Assembly: GCA_017621035.1 (NCBI GenBank)
Contig: JAGATY010000082.1
Coordinates: 1 to 60,203, forward strand
Length of the DNA stretch: 60,203 nt
Direction of reading: 5' to 3'
From: Bacteroides sp.
Lineage (GTDB): Bacteria > Bacteroidota > Bacteroidia > Bacteroidales > Bacteroidaceae
Below are positions 26,316 to 36,001 of the stretch, piece after piece. Under the pieces are notes generated by a model. The model saw only the letters and a list, made by a program, of their open reading frames with translations, did not search any database and was not told where the DNA came from. A program made the position numbers and the translations under genes. Positions within the stretch are counted from its first letter, which is position 1, and each line of letters starts with the position of its first letter.

Positions 26316-29240
26316 TCAGAAGGGACGACGACCGCCCGGAGGAGGGCCAAAGCCACCGGGGCCACGACCAAAGCCACGGCTGTTCATCATCTTCTCGCGT
26401 GCTTCCTTATTGCCGAAGATGCTCAGGCGGTAGATAAAGTGGAGCATGCAGTAACTGTTCACGCCGTTGTACTCATATACCGAACGACCGCTGGCTGTCA
26501 GTGAACGGGTGATGTTACTCTGTTGCTTCAGGATATCGTAGAACTCGAGACTCACAGTTGCATTACCTTTCAGGAAGGTTTGCGAAAGCTGTGCGTTCCA
26601 AATCACTTCGTTACGGTTCATGCTGCTATCTGTGTAACCACGACGGCTCTGGTTTGCAATGTTGGTGGTCAGCGACATCTTCCAGGGCAGTGTGATTTGA
26701 GTGTTTGCACCGTAAGAGAAGGTGTACGGTTCCTGGTTGTTAGCCGGCGTCAGCTTATCCTTTTCAATGGTGTAAGAGATGCTTCCGTTAACACCAAACT
26801 CAAACCAATCGTTGCGGTAGGCTGCATTCAGCCTTTCACTCAGCGAGAGGCTGGTGGTAGTATTCTTCTGCGTCACAGCGTTTGCGCCTTGTCCGGTAGT
26901 CAGATAACCAACATTGTTGCTATAGCTGGCGTTGGAGAAAGTATTGATGGTGTACTTCTTGTTAGGCAACGCAGTGTTGAAGCCAAACATACCGAAGGCA
27001 TTCCAGTTACCGTTGATGTTCTCCGGTGTGGTTCTCCAACCACCGGTTTCCGGATTGTACTCACGAATGTTACTGATGCTGTTCTGCGTCATCGAGAAGT
27101 TTACGTGAGAAATGATGCCGCGCTGTTTCTCTGCATTATACGTATTGTAGAAGAAACGCAAGCGATGGGTAAAAGAGGGCTTCAATCCCGGGTTACCCAC
27201 CTTAATGTTCTGCGGATTGGAGTTATCAACAATCGGTAACAAGTTCTCCATACTGGGCTGACTGCTGCTTCCTCGGTAGGTCAGGCGGAGCTGGCTTGTC
27301 TTGGAGAAGCGGATGCGCAGGTCAACGTTCGGTGCATAGTTAAACACGTTGCGGGTCGTGTCAATCAGCTGTTCACCTTTCTTATAAGAGAGCTTTGTGT
27401 GCTGCGGTTGGAACGATGCACCCACACTCAGTTGGAACTTCGGGCGAATAAAACGCAAGGCAACCGAAGCATCGTGGTTATAGTAATGATACTCTGCATA
27501 TTTGCCCAAGCTATCCACCACGTTAGCCTCATAGCCATTGGGCAAAGCGGCACCCAGGTTCCAGTCTGTGTAGTTTTGCAAGTCATACGTCTTCTTGTCA
27601 CTCTCGCTATACTTATATTGGAACTGATAGCTGAACTGCAGGAAGGTAGCTCGCGCAATGGGTTCACTATAGGTCAACTGTGCCCGATAGTTATAAGTCT
27701 TGGTAGGAGTCTTCACATACTGATTGCGCACCAGTACCGAGTCACCACCCAAGTAACTGTTCAGCAAGAAGTAGTAGTTATCCGACTCTGTGTATGAGTT
27801 GTTGTCTGCATCGCTGTAATTGAAACGACCACGGAAAGTAATGTTTCTTCCTCTGGAGTTCAGCTTGCGGTTCAACTGCAAGGTTCCGTTGACAGAGAGA
27901 CTGCTGTTGTCAGCCAGCGAACCGCTATTGATGGCATTCACACGAATGGCTTCATAGGGGTCTTCATCACTCATGAATTTCTCACCCAGCGCCAGGTAAT
28001 CGTTCGGATTGAGGTTAGGCACCGTGGTATAAGGGTCTTTGTTGAACGTACCGCTCTCTGAGAGAGAGAGGTTATCTGTTTTAGAGTAAGAAACGTTCGG
28101 GCGGAAGATGATGTTCGTCATCGTGTCAGGTTTCCACTCCAGACGGAAGTCTGCGTTGAAACGTTGTGACTTGTTGCGCTGCTTGCTGTTCGAGTTCACA
28201 AAGGTATTGCCTGAGGTAAGGAAGTTTTCTTCCGAGCCTACCCGCAAAATGTCGTTGTCACTATAGTTGTAACGGGCACTACCTCCCAGCTCCAGCTTTT
28301 CTGATTCTGTAGCAAAGTTCACACCCAATGTCTTAGGAGCCACCAGACCTTGGTTTCTACGCCAACGCGGGCCTCCACCACCGCCGGAGAAGCCGCGGTC
28401 GTTCACGTTGTTGGCACCCACAATAAAGTTTACCTGGGTATTGTCACGGAAGTAGTTAATCATGGCGCGCCCCATGTAACGATCCTCTGTACCGGCACCC
28501 AAGTCGATGTTACCAAACACACCCTGATTCATGCCCTTCTTCACCGTAAGGTCAAGAACGGTCTCCTCTTCACCGTCGTCAATGCCGGTAATGCGTGCCA
28601 TATCTGATTTCTTGTCATAAGTCTTCAGGTTCTCCACCATGTCAACCGGCAGGTTTTGCAAACCGGTCTTCACATCACCGCCAAAAAACTCCTTACCGTT
28701 TACCAAGATTTTGGAGAGGTCTTTTCCGTTGATTTTCACATTACCGTCGTCATCCACCTCGGCACCGGGAATCTTCTTCACCAGTTCTTCCAGCATGGCA
28801 CCTTCGGGTGTACGATAAGCCGCAGCGTTGTAAACCAGCGTATCTTCCTTGGCCTGCACTTGTGCTACTTCGGCGGTAATAACTGCCTCGGCCAGCAACA
28901 CTGCATCGGTTTCCAGTGTCAGCGTGCCCACATTGCGGTTGGGGCGTGCATCCGTCAGTTGCAAGGGAACGAGTTTGTTTTTAAAACCTATGTACGAAAC
29001 CTTCAACACATACTTACCGGCTTTCACCTTTGGTAGTGTGAAGTATCCGTCGAGTGTGGTTGCGATACCTGCCGTGTATGCACTGTCGGGCAGATGAAGT
29101 AGTTGTACGTTTGCCTGAATGGCCGGCTGATTGGTTTCGGCTTCAAGAACACGGCCTGTCACGGTGATGTTCTTGCTTTGTGCCCATGCCGACAAGGTGG
29201 CCATCACCATCAGCATGGTTCCGATAAAGATTTTTTTCAT
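26316..29240 (-). CDS. Outer-membrane beta-barrel protein, TonB-receptor-like
   Basis: Large outer-membrane protein, 974 aa. A signal peptide is at 1-20 (MVMATLSAWAQ). A CarboxypepD_reg-like beta-sandwich covers about 25-115 (VTGRVLEAETNQPAIQANVQ, then GYFTLPKVKAGKYVLKVSYI). A plug-like domain at about 120-240 (KIPGAEVDDDGNVKINGKDL, VNGKEFFGGDVKTGL) is followed by a long barrel of the OMP_b-brl_3 type. No SusD-like partner gene is next to it, so it is not a classical SusC. The C-terminal 20 residues are a Gly/Pro/Arg-rich tail (GRGPGGFGPPPGGRRPF) after the barrel. Substrate unknown. Strong terminator downstream. Confidence 0.9.
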   Translation of the reverse strand: MKKIFIGTMLMVMATLSAWAQSKNITVTGRVLEAETNQPAIQANVQLLHLPDSAYTAGIATTLDGYFTLPKVKAGKYVLKVSYIGFKNKLVPLQLTDARPNRNVGTLTLETDAVLLAEAVITAEVAQVQAKEDTLVYNAAAYRTPEGAMLEELVKKIPGAEVDDDGNVKINGKDLSKILVNGKEFFGGDVKTGLQNLPVDMVENLKTYDKKSDMARITGIDDGEEETVLDLTVKKGMNQGVFGNIDLGAGTEDRYMGRAMINYFRDNTQVNFIVGANNVNDRGFSGGGGGPRWRRNQGLVAPKTLGVNFATESEKLELGGSARYNYSDNDILRVGSEENFLTSGNTFVNSNSKQRNKSQRFNADFRLEWKPDTMTNIIFRPNVSYSKTDNLSLSESGTFNKDPYTTVPNLNPNDYLALGEKFMSDEDPYEAIRVNAINSGSLADNSSLSVNGTLQLNRKLNSRGRNITFRGRFNYSDADNNSYTESDNYYFLLNSYLGGDSVLVRNQYVKTPTKTYNYRAQLTYSEPIARATFLQFSYQFQYKYSESDKKTYDLQNYTDWNLGAALPNGYEANVVDSLGKYAEYHYYNHDASVALRFIRPKFQLSVGASFQPQHTKLSYKKGEQLIDTTRNVFNYAPNVDLRIRFSKTSQLRLTYRGSSSQPSMENLLPIVDNSNPQNIKVGNPGLKPSFTHRLRFFYNTYNAEKQRGIISHVNFSMTQNSISNIREYNPETGGWRTTPENINGNWNAFGMFGFNTALPNKKYTINTFSNASYSNNVGYLTTGQGANAVTQKNTTTSLSLSERLNAAYRNDWFEFGVNGSISYTIEKDKLTPANNQEPYTFSYGANTQITLPWKMSLTTNIANQSRRGYTDSSMNRNEVIWNAQLSQTFLKGNATVSLEFYDILKQQSNITRSLTASGRSVYEYNGVNSYCMLHFIYRLSIFGNKEAREKMMNSRGFGRGPGGFGPPPGGRRPF

Positions 29241-29330
29241 TGGGTCTTTCCTATAATTGCAGTTTTTGTTTTTTACACTTGTTTCCTTTGATGAGGTTTC
29301 CTGAAAAAGGTTTAAAAGATAGGACAGAAT

Positions 29331-29747
29331 TTATCGACCATTGCGCTTGAAAGCTCTACTAACAGCCTCTTTCTTGATACTAAACTCCAGGCAAAGTACG
29401 TGCACAAGCAGATAGACCACAAAAGAAGATGAGTCCACCGGTGCTGTTGCATCGCCCTGAGCCACACGCAGAAGCATATCACCAAAGACAATGGCTACGG
29501 TAATGAAGATAGCATTGCGCGTGGCGCGACAGCGCAGTCTCTCAGTCTCCTTGCCTTCGTCTCTGGTATAGGCAAAGATAATCATCAAGGCGCCCAGCAT
29601 TACCAGCAGTTTGGAACACTCTCTGTAGAACACGAGGTTGGCATCTGTAACACGGCCAAGCAGCATCATCACCAACGGGAGAAAGGCTGCCAACAAAATC
29701 ACAACGTAGCCCATCGGGCGACAAAATACGGGAAGTAATGGTTTCAT
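29331..29747 (-). CDS. Small integral membrane hypothetical protein
   Basis: Not recognised. 138 aa with four predicted membrane helices (about 12-30, 45-61, 75-92 and 106-124). Cytosolic ends are basic (SIKKEAVSRAFKRNGR). A minus-strand -7 box TATCTTTG (29794-29787) lies 40 bp upstream of the start. Divergent from aroB. Confidence 0.75.
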   Translation of the reverse strand: MKPLLPVFCRPMGYVVILLAAFLPLVMMLLGRVTDANLVFYRECSKLLVMLGALMIIFAYTRDEGKETERLRCRATRNAIFITVAIVFGDMLLRVAQGDATAPVDSSSFVVYLLVHVLCLEFSIKKEAVSRAFKRNGR

Positions 29748-29786
29748 TTCAGTTAATTAGTTGACAAGTTGACAAAGAATTGGCTG

Positions 29787-29823
29787 CAAAGATACTTCAT
29801 TTCGGCAATAAGTTCTACCTTTG
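29787..29823. promoter_or_regulatory. Divergent promoters: aroB and the small membrane protein
   Basis: TATCTTTG on the minus strand (29794-29787) and TACCTTTG on the plus strand (29816-29823) face away from each other. The plus box is 46 bp before ATG 29870, which rules out the upstream aroB start at 29780. Confidence 0.6.
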
Positions 29824-29869
29824 TCGGCAAATAATCAAGTATATTTACAGAGAATCATTGATACAAGAT

Positions 29870-30931
29870 ATGAGTAAACAGGAAGTTATCCTTTGCCATG
29901 AGCTTGCCGAAAGTCTGATGCAAGCCATTGACGGTTGCCCTCACGACCGTCTTTTCATACTGACCGACGAACACACACACCGTCTCTGCCTTCCCCGACT
30001 GAAAGAGATTCCCGCCATCAGTCAGGCAGAAGAGATTGTCATTGGTGCCGAAGATGTCAACAAAACCTTGGAGAGCCTCGCCTCTGTATGGCAAGTGCTC
30101 AGCCAAAAGGGAGCCACCCGCCACTCACTGCTCCTGAACCTGGGCGGTGGCATGGTAACAGATTTGGGAGGTTTTGCCGCAGCTACCTTCAAGCGGGGGA
30201 TTAGTTACATCAACATTCCTACTACCCTTTTGGCGATGGTAGACGCTTCGGTGGGCGGAAAGACCGGTATCAACTTCAACGGCTTGAAGAACGAAATCGG
30301 AGCCTTTGCACCGGCACGCAGCGTGCTGTTGGAGACAGAGTTCCTCAGAAGCTTGGACGACCGCAACTTCTTCTCAGGCTATGCCGAGATGCTCAAACAC
30401 GGACTCATCAGCACCCGCACACATCTCAACGAATTGCTGGCTTTCGACACCGAAAAGATTGATTACTCTCTGCTCAAAGGATTGGTGGGACGCTCGGTTT
30501 CCGTGAAAGAGGAGATTGTGGAGCAAGACCCCAAGGAGCACGGCATACGCAAAGCACTCAACCTGGGTCATACCGTAGGACACGCCTTCGAGAGTCTGGC
30601 CCTGGCCGAGAAGCGTCCCGTGCTGCATGGTTACGCAGTGGCCTGGGGACTGGTATGCGAACTATACCTATCTTATATAAAGTGTAACTTCCCCAAAGAT
30701 ACCATGCGAGCCGTGATACAGTTTATTAAAGAGAACTACGGGGCTTTTGCCTTCAACTGCAAGCAATATGAGCAGCTGTATGAACTCATGACACACGACA
30801 AGAAGAACAGTGCCGGCGTCATCAACTTCACCCTACTGAAAGGGGTGGGCGACATCTGTCTGAATCAGACGGCCGATAAGGAAAGCATCTTCGAGATGTT
30901 CGACTTCTACCGCGAATGTATGGGCGTCTGA
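29870..30931 (+). CDS. aroB: 3-dehydroquinate synthase
   Basis: AroB converts DAHP to 3-dehydroquinate, the second step of the shikimate pathway; it needs NAD and a divalent metal. 353 aa from ATG 29870 (MSKQEVILCH), normal length. LLNLGGGMVTDLGGFAAATF is the NAD-binding block. PTTLLAMVDASVGGKTGINF is the diagnostic motif, and GYAEMLKHGLI and LNLGHTVGHAFE carry the metal ligands. It is alone, with its own promoter and a strong terminator. Confidence 0.96.
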   Translation: MSKQEVILCHELAESLMQAIDGCPHDRLFILTDEHTHRLCLPRLKEIPAISQAEEIVIGAEDVNKTLESLASVWQVLSQKGATRHSLLLNLGGGMVTDLGGFAAATFKRGISYINIPTTLLAMVDASVGGKTGINFNGLKNEIGAFAPARSVLLETEFLRSLDDRNFFSGYAEMLKHGLISTRTHLNELLAFDTEKIDYSLLKGLVGRSVSVKEEIVEQDPKEHGIRKALNLGHTVGHAFESLALAEKRPVLHGYAVAWGLVCELYLSYIKCNFPKDTMRAVIQFIKENYGAFAFNCKQYEQLYELMTHDKKNSAGVINFTLLKGVGDICLNQTADKESIFEMFDFYRECMGV

Positions 30932-31007
30932 CGCTCCGCAAGCAGTCGGCACATCGCGCGCACCTGTTTTCCGCCCGCTTTTCACACGTACCAACTCATC
31001 AGCACAT

Positions 31008-31040
31008 AGGGAGTTCCCGACCGGAACTCCCTTTCTTCTT
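31008..31040 (+). terminator. Terminator of aroB
   Basis: A perfect 10-bp stem AGGGAGTTCC (31008-31017)/GGAACTCCCT (31023-31032), followed by TTCTTCTTTT. Confidence 0.88.
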
Positions 31041-31065
31041 TTCCTCCGCACTAGTACCTAATCTG

Positions 31066-31128
31066 CACAAGATGGCATCTTGTGTTGCATAAGATGGCAT
31101 CTTGTGCAGCATAAGATGCCAACTTGTG
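31066..31128. repeat. 22-bp palindrome array, 3 units (second copy of CACAAGATG family)
   Basis: Units start at 31066, 31088 and 31110, exactly 22 bp apart, with 3-nt spacers TTG and CAG. The first is CACAAGATG-G-CATCTTGTG, a perfect palindrome; the others carry one or two changes. It is the same unit and same period as 13415-13477, 17.6 kb away. Confidence 0.9.
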
Positions 31129-31134
31129 CATGAC

Positions 31135-31244
31135 TTCTTTTAATGGGAAGGGCGAAAAGGTCTAATGGGAGAGGTGGGAAGATTAAAAGGGAAAACGGAA
31201 AGGTTAAAGGGGAAAGGTGAGGAGGTTAAAGGGGAAAGGAGGAA
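31135..31244. repeat. 22-bp purine-rich array, about 5 units
   Basis: Units start at 31135, 31157, 31179, 31201 and 31223. The last two share AGGTTAAAGGGGAAAGG exactly; earlier ones are progressively diverged. Almost all purine on the plus strand and not palindromic. It begins right after the palindrome array and keeps the same 22-bp period. The remaining 170 bp to tamB shows only TTACTTTG at 31378-31385 as a near -7 box. Confidence 0.75.
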
Positions 31245-31415
31245 AGGAAGCTGAGTGCCGGTAGCAGAATGTAAGTGGGGAGAGGATTTTATCCCTGTTT
31301 CTGCCGTTTTAGTCGTGAATTTTGGTCGCGAAAGCTAGAAATCTCTTGCAGAGGAACTAAATGTCGGCAGAAATTGTTTACTTTGTGACAAATTAGACGC
31401 AACTGATTCTCGCTC

Positions 31416-34400
31416 ATGAAAAGAATATGGTTGAAACGCATCCTCTGGGTGCTACTGACCCCCATCTTACTTTTCTTTGTGCTGATGGTGTTACTATACG
31501 TGCCACCGGTACAAAGCTTCATCTGCCGGAAAGCCATGGTACTGGCGTCGGAGGCCACCGGTATGGACATCCGCGTAGGCCGCATCGGGTTACGCTTCCC
31601 ACTGAACCTGCGGGTGAACGAGGTACTGGTTACTCAACCGGCCGACACTACCGGCACGACACCGGCATTTACTCCGGACACCCTGCTCAACCTGCAGGAA
31701 CTGGACGTGCGCATACAGGCCTGGCCACTGCTAAAGGGACGGGTGGAGATTGACAATGTATCGCTGGCCGGCGTACAGCTAAACTCCGGCAGCCTGATAC
31801 CGGGCATGAGCGTGCAGGGCACACTGGGCAGCTTCATCTTGAAAAGCCACGGCGTAGACCTGAATCGGGAAGAGGTGGTGCTGAACAAAGTATCGCTGGC
31901 CGACACCCACGTAGCCTTGCTACTATGCGATACCACACCGGCCGCGCCCGACACCGTGTCTGCCCCCCTGCGTTGGAAACTCTCCTTACACGACTTACAG
32001 CTGAAAGATGTCTCCGTGGACTTACAGATGCCATTGGATTCTCTCTCTCTGAAGACCCGCATACCGTATGCACAAGTAGCCGAGGCTCATGCCGACCCGG
32101 CTGGCAACGCTTACGGCTGGCAACGCTTTCTGCTGGAGAAGGCCTCTGTGAAGTATGATGTCGGCACTCCTCCCGCAGACTCTTTATTGAAAAGTAACGG
32201 TCTGAATCCCTCTCACTTGGCCTTGCGCGACATCCGGGTGAGTATCGACTCGGTCTATTATGCCGGTCGCGACCTGCGTGCCTTGGTACGTGAGTGTGCC
32301 TTGCAAGAACGCTGCGGCCTCAGCATCAGCACACTGACCACCCGTCTGCAATCCGATTCCACCACGTTGCGCATCCCCTACTTCAACCTGCAAACCCCTC
32401 ACAGTGAGATTGCCTTAACAGCACAGACCTACTGGCAACTACTGGACATACCCACCACAGGCCATCTCTCCACCCGCCTGAATGCCCGCATTGGCAAACA
32501 AGATGTCATGCTGTTGCTCGGACGTGTGCCGAAAGCCTTCAAGGAGAGTTATCCTTTCCACCCGATGCTCATCCGCGCAGGCACGGAAGGTAACCTGAAG
32601 GAGATGCACATTTCACGCTTCCTCATAGAGTTGCCGGGTGCCTTCACCCTCGACGGTGGCGGAGAGTTCTGGCATCTGAATGACTCAGTTCGCCGCAGCG
32701 GTAAAATGGATCTTGCCATGCAAACCGGAGACCTGGAGTTCCTGACTGCTCTGACTGCCACGGGTCAAGAAGCCCCGTTTGTGGTGCCTGACAGTATGAA
32801 GCTGAATGCCAACCTGACACTGGAAGGAGACCAGTGTCGTGCCCTCCTCGCCTTACAGGAAGAGCAAGGCCGGCTGACGCTGGATGCCGACTATCATCTG
32901 GCAGAGCAGAGCTACCGGGCACAACTGCTGGTGGACAGTCTGCAGCTTCAGCACTTCCTGCCCAACGACTCGCTCTACACGCTTACAGCCAACCTTTCGG
33001 CAGCAGGTAAAGGCTTCGACCTCACCTCTCCTCAAACGCTGGCAGAGGTGAAAGCATCGCTCACCCGTCTGCACTATGCGCGGTACGACATCCGGAACGT
33101 ATCGCTGCAGGCCGGATTGAAACAGTCGCTTGCCTCCCTCAAACTGAGCAGCGACAATGCACTGCTTCGCATGAAGTCAGGACTTAATCTCCGCCTGGAC
33201 AAACAGTATCTGGACGGTTGGTTCAATCTGAATGTGGAGCAGGCCGACCTCTACAAATTGGGTCTCACTCCCAAACCTTTGGAACGTCCCTTTGCCTTCA
33301 CGATGGGGGCCGAAGCACGTCTGGACTCGGTGAAGATGCACCTCAAAGCCGGAGACATGGACTTCTACTTCCGCACCCGAAGCACACTGAAGAAACTCTT
33401 GGAGCAGGGAGAAGGCTTCACCGCTCTATTGACCCAGCAGCTGGAAGAGAGAAGACTGGATCATGCCGCACTGCGTCGGGCACTGCCTGCTGCGGGCATC
33501 TTCCTGAAAGCAGGCAAGCAGAATCCACTGAGTTACTATCTGGCCACCAAGGAGATACGGTATGACGACTTGAAACTGAACTTTGGCTTCCGTCCCGAGA
33601 TTGGTATCAACGGGCGTACCTCTATACACGGCCTGCGCACAGACAGCTTGCAACTGGACACCATCTTCTTTGCCATCCGGCAAGACACTACCCGCATGAC
33701 GTTGCAGGGAGGTGTCATCAACGGGCCGCGTAATCCGCAAATAGCCTTCAGAAGCACACTGACGGGAGAAATACGCAATGAAGATGCCGAGCTTACACTG
33801 GACTATGAGGACGATAAGGGTAACACAGGCATTCTCTTCGGTATCAATGCCCGCCCGCTCACCGAGGGGCACGGCAAAGGTAACGGTCTGCTGCTGCACC
33901 TCACGCCGGAAGAGCCGGTCATTGCCTTCCGCAAGTTCCGCTTCGTAGACAACCAAAACTGGGTCTACCTGCACAAGAACATGCGCGTCTATGCAGGCAT
34001 TGAAATGGATAGTAACGATGGACTATCCTTCCGGATGCAGAGTAACCGGAAAGATACCGTCTCTTTGCAGAACATCAATATAGAGCTGAGCCGCTTCCGA
34101 CTGAGTGAATTGAGTAAGGTGATACCCTACATGCCACACTTGACCGGTCTGTTCTCGGCCGAAGCAAACTATGTGCAGACGGAACACTCACTGCAAGTGT
34201 CTGCCGAATCGTACATTGATTCACTGACCTATGAGCGCAGAAGTGTGGGAAATGTAGGTGCCGGAGTGACCTGGTTACCGGGGGAGAGCAACGAGCACTA
34301 TCTGAACTCGTACCTGATGATTGACAATCGGGAAGTAATGATGGCCGACGGTATGCTGAAAGGAACAGGAGAACGCTCGGCCATAGAGCTGAATGCCCAA

Positions 34401-35942
34401 CTGGAACATCTACCCCTCCGCATAGCCAATGCGCTTATGCCACCGGAGACCGTCTCGTTTACAGGTGACGTGGATGGAGAAATCAGTGTAGACGGAACTG
34501 TAGCCAAGCCACAAGTAAACGGTAGCATTCGTCTGGACAGTGTATCGGTTGCAGCTTCCATGGTAGGCACACGGTACTGGTTTGACAACCGTCCCCTGCA
34601 GATTCAGGGCAACCGCTTGTTGTTTGATAAGTTTGCCATCTATACCACCAGTGAGAATCCTTTCACGATTGCCGGCAACATTGACTTCCGCAATCTGCAA
34701 CGTCCTACCGCCTCGCTCACACTAAAGGCCAAGGACTACACACTGCTGAATGCGCCACGTACCAAAGAGAGCCTCGTCTACGGTAAGATATTTGTAGACC
34801 TGGATGCTAACATCCGTGGCCCACTGGACGGACTGGTGATGCGCGGCAATATGAATCTGTTGGGAAATACCAATGTAACTTATGTGCTGACCGACTCTCC
34901 TTTGAGCGTGGAGGACAGACTGGATGGGCTGGTAACCTTTACTTCGTTTACCGACACACTTACCACACAGGAAGAGGAGACACCCGTCATGTCACTGGGA
35001 GGTATGGATATGATTATGTCTGTACACATTGATGATGCCGTGCGCTTACGAGCCGACCTGAGCAGCGACCGCAGCAAATACATCGAGCTAGAGGGAGGCG
35101 GTGACCTCAGCATGCAATACACGCCCCAAGGTGATATGACACTGACCGGCCGCTACACACTGTCGGGCGGTGTGATGAAGTATGCCCTACCCATCATTCC
35201 ACTGAAAGAGTTCCAGCTGGTGTCCGGCAGTTATGTGGACTGGCGAGGAGACCTGATGAACCCCACACTAGACCTGAAAGCCACAGAACGCATTCGAGCC
35301 TCGGTGACAGAAGAGGGAAGTGATGCCTCCCGTATGGTAAACTTCGACGCCTCCATCATCATAAAGAACCGACTCTCTGCGCCTGAGCTGTCGTTTGACC
35401 TCTCAACACCCGAAGATGCCACCATCGAGAACGAGCTGCAAGCAATGGGTACCGACGAGCGAAACAAAACAGCCATCACCATGATTGCCACAGGCATGTA
35501 TCTGGGCAGCACCACACGCGGAGGTGGACTGACCATGAGCAGTGCCCTGAACAGTGTAATCCAGAGTCAGATTAACTCTTTGGCCGGCTCGGTGAAGAAC
35601 GCCAGCATCAGTGTAGGCATTGAAGACCGCACCTCCAGCGAGACAGGCAACACGGAGAAGGACTTCAGCTTCCGCTACTCACAACGTCTGTTCAACGACC
35701 GCGTACAGATAGTGATAGGCGGCAAAGTCTCCACCGGTTCAGACGCTACCAACGATGCAGAGTCTTTCATCGACAACGTCTCCCTGGAGTATCGTTTGGA
35801 CACCTCCGGCACCCGCTACGTGCGTGCCTTCTACAATAAGAACTACGAGAGCGTGCTGGATGGAGAAATTACCGAAACCGGTGTAGGTGTGGTTCTGCGC
35901 CGGAAGATGGACAAATTGAGTGAACTATTTATTTTCAAATAG
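31416..35942 (+). CDS. tamB: TamB-like translocation/assembly protein (AsmA-like)
   Basis: Very large periplasm-spanning protein, 1508 aa. One N-terminal membrane helix (about 7-28, ILWVLLTPILLFFVLMVLLY) anchors it in the inner membrane. The body is repetitive beta-strand with many Leu/Asp/Ser, as in AsmA/YhdP/TamB bridge proteins. The C-terminal ~400 residues are the TamB domain (DUF490), including PIIPLKEFQLVSGSYVDWRG and SALNSVIQSQINSLAGS. It is thought to form a hydrophobic groove moving lipids or aiding outer-membrane protein insertion. The partner barrel gene follows 59 bp downstream. Confidence 0.93.
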   Translation: MKRIWLKRILWVLLTPILLFFVLMVLLYVPPVQSFICRKAMVLASEATGMDIRVGRIGLRFPLNLRVNEVLVTQPADTTGTTPAFTPDTLLNLQELDVRIQAWPLLKGRVEIDNVSLAGVQLNSGSLIPGMSVQGTLGSFILKSHGVDLNREEVVLNKVSLADTHVALLLCDTTPAAPDTVSAPLRWKLSLHDLQLKDVSVDLQMPLDSLSLKTRIPYAQVAEAHADPAGNAYGWQRFLLEKASVKYDVGTPPADSLLKSNGLNPSHLALRDIRVSIDSVYYAGRDLRALVRECALQERCGLSISTLTTRLQSDSTTLRIPYFNLQTPHSEIALTAQTYWQLLDIPTTGHLSTRLNARIGKQDVMLLLGRVPKAFKESYPFHPMLIRAGTEGNLKEMHISRFLIELPGAFTLDGGGEFWHLNDSVRRSGKMDLAMQTGDLEFLTALTATGQEAPFVVPDSMKLNANLTLEGDQCRALLALQEEQGRLTLDADYHLAEQSYRAQLLVDSLQLQHFLPNDSLYTLTANLSAAGKGFDLTSPQTLAEVKASLTRLHYARYDIRNVSLQAGLKQSLASLKLSSDNALLRMKSGLNLRLDKQYLDGWFNLNVEQADLYKLGLTPKPLERPFAFTMGAEARLDSVKMHLKAGDMDFYFRTRSTLKKLLEQGEGFTALLTQQLEERRLDHAALRRALPAAGIFLKAGKQNPLSYYLATKEIRYDDLKLNFGFRPEIGINGRTSIHGLRTDSLQLDTIFFAIRQDTTRMTLQGGVINGPRNPQIAFRSTLTGEIRNEDAELTLDYEDDKGNTGILFGINARPLTEGHGKGNGLLLHLTPEEPVIAFRKFRFVDNQNWVYLHKNMRVYAGIEMDSNDGLSFRMQSNRKDTVSLQNINIELSRFRLSELSKVIPYMPHLTGLFSAEANYVQTEHSLQVSAESYIDSLTYERRSVGNVGAGVTWLPGESNEHYLNSYLMIDNREVMMADGMLKGTGERSAIELNAQLEHLPLRIANALMPPETVSFTGDVDGEISVDGTVAKPQVNGSIRLDSVSVAASMVGTRYWFDNRPLQIQGNRLLFDKFAIYTTSENPFTIAGNIDFRNLQRPTASLTLKAKDYTLLNAPRTKESLVYGKIFVDLDANIRGPLDGLVMRGNMNLLGNTNVTYVLTDSPLSVEDRLDGLVTFTSFTDTLTTQEEETPVMSLGGMDMIMSVHIDDAVRLRADLSSDRSKYIELEGGGDLSMQYTPQGDMTLTGRYTLSGGVMKYALPIIPLKEFQLVSGSYVDWRGDLMNPTLDLKATERIRASVTEEGSDASRMVNFDASIIIKNRLSAPELSFDLSTPEDATIENELQAMGTDERNKTAITMIATGMYLGSTTRGGGLTMSSALNSVIQSQINSLAGSVKNASISVGIEDRTSSETGNTEKDFSFRYSQRLFNDRVQIVIGGKVSTGSDATNDAESFIDNVSLEYRLDTSGTRYVRAFYNKNYESVLDGEITETGVGVVLRRKMDKLSELFIFK

Positions 35943-36000
35943 AGTCCCTAAGGTCTTTAAGAACTTTAAAGAGCTTAAGGACTTTAAGGAATAAGGAAAG
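35943..36000. repeat. Short CTTTAAG repeats between tamB and its partner
   Basis: CTTTAAG-like motifs recur at 35955, 35964, 35974 and 35982, 8-10 bp apart, ending just before the ATG at 36002. A shorter version (CCTTAAGAGCTTTAAAAAG) occurs at 41791-41809 before the M13 peptidase gene. Confidence 0.5.
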
Positions 36001-36001
36001 C

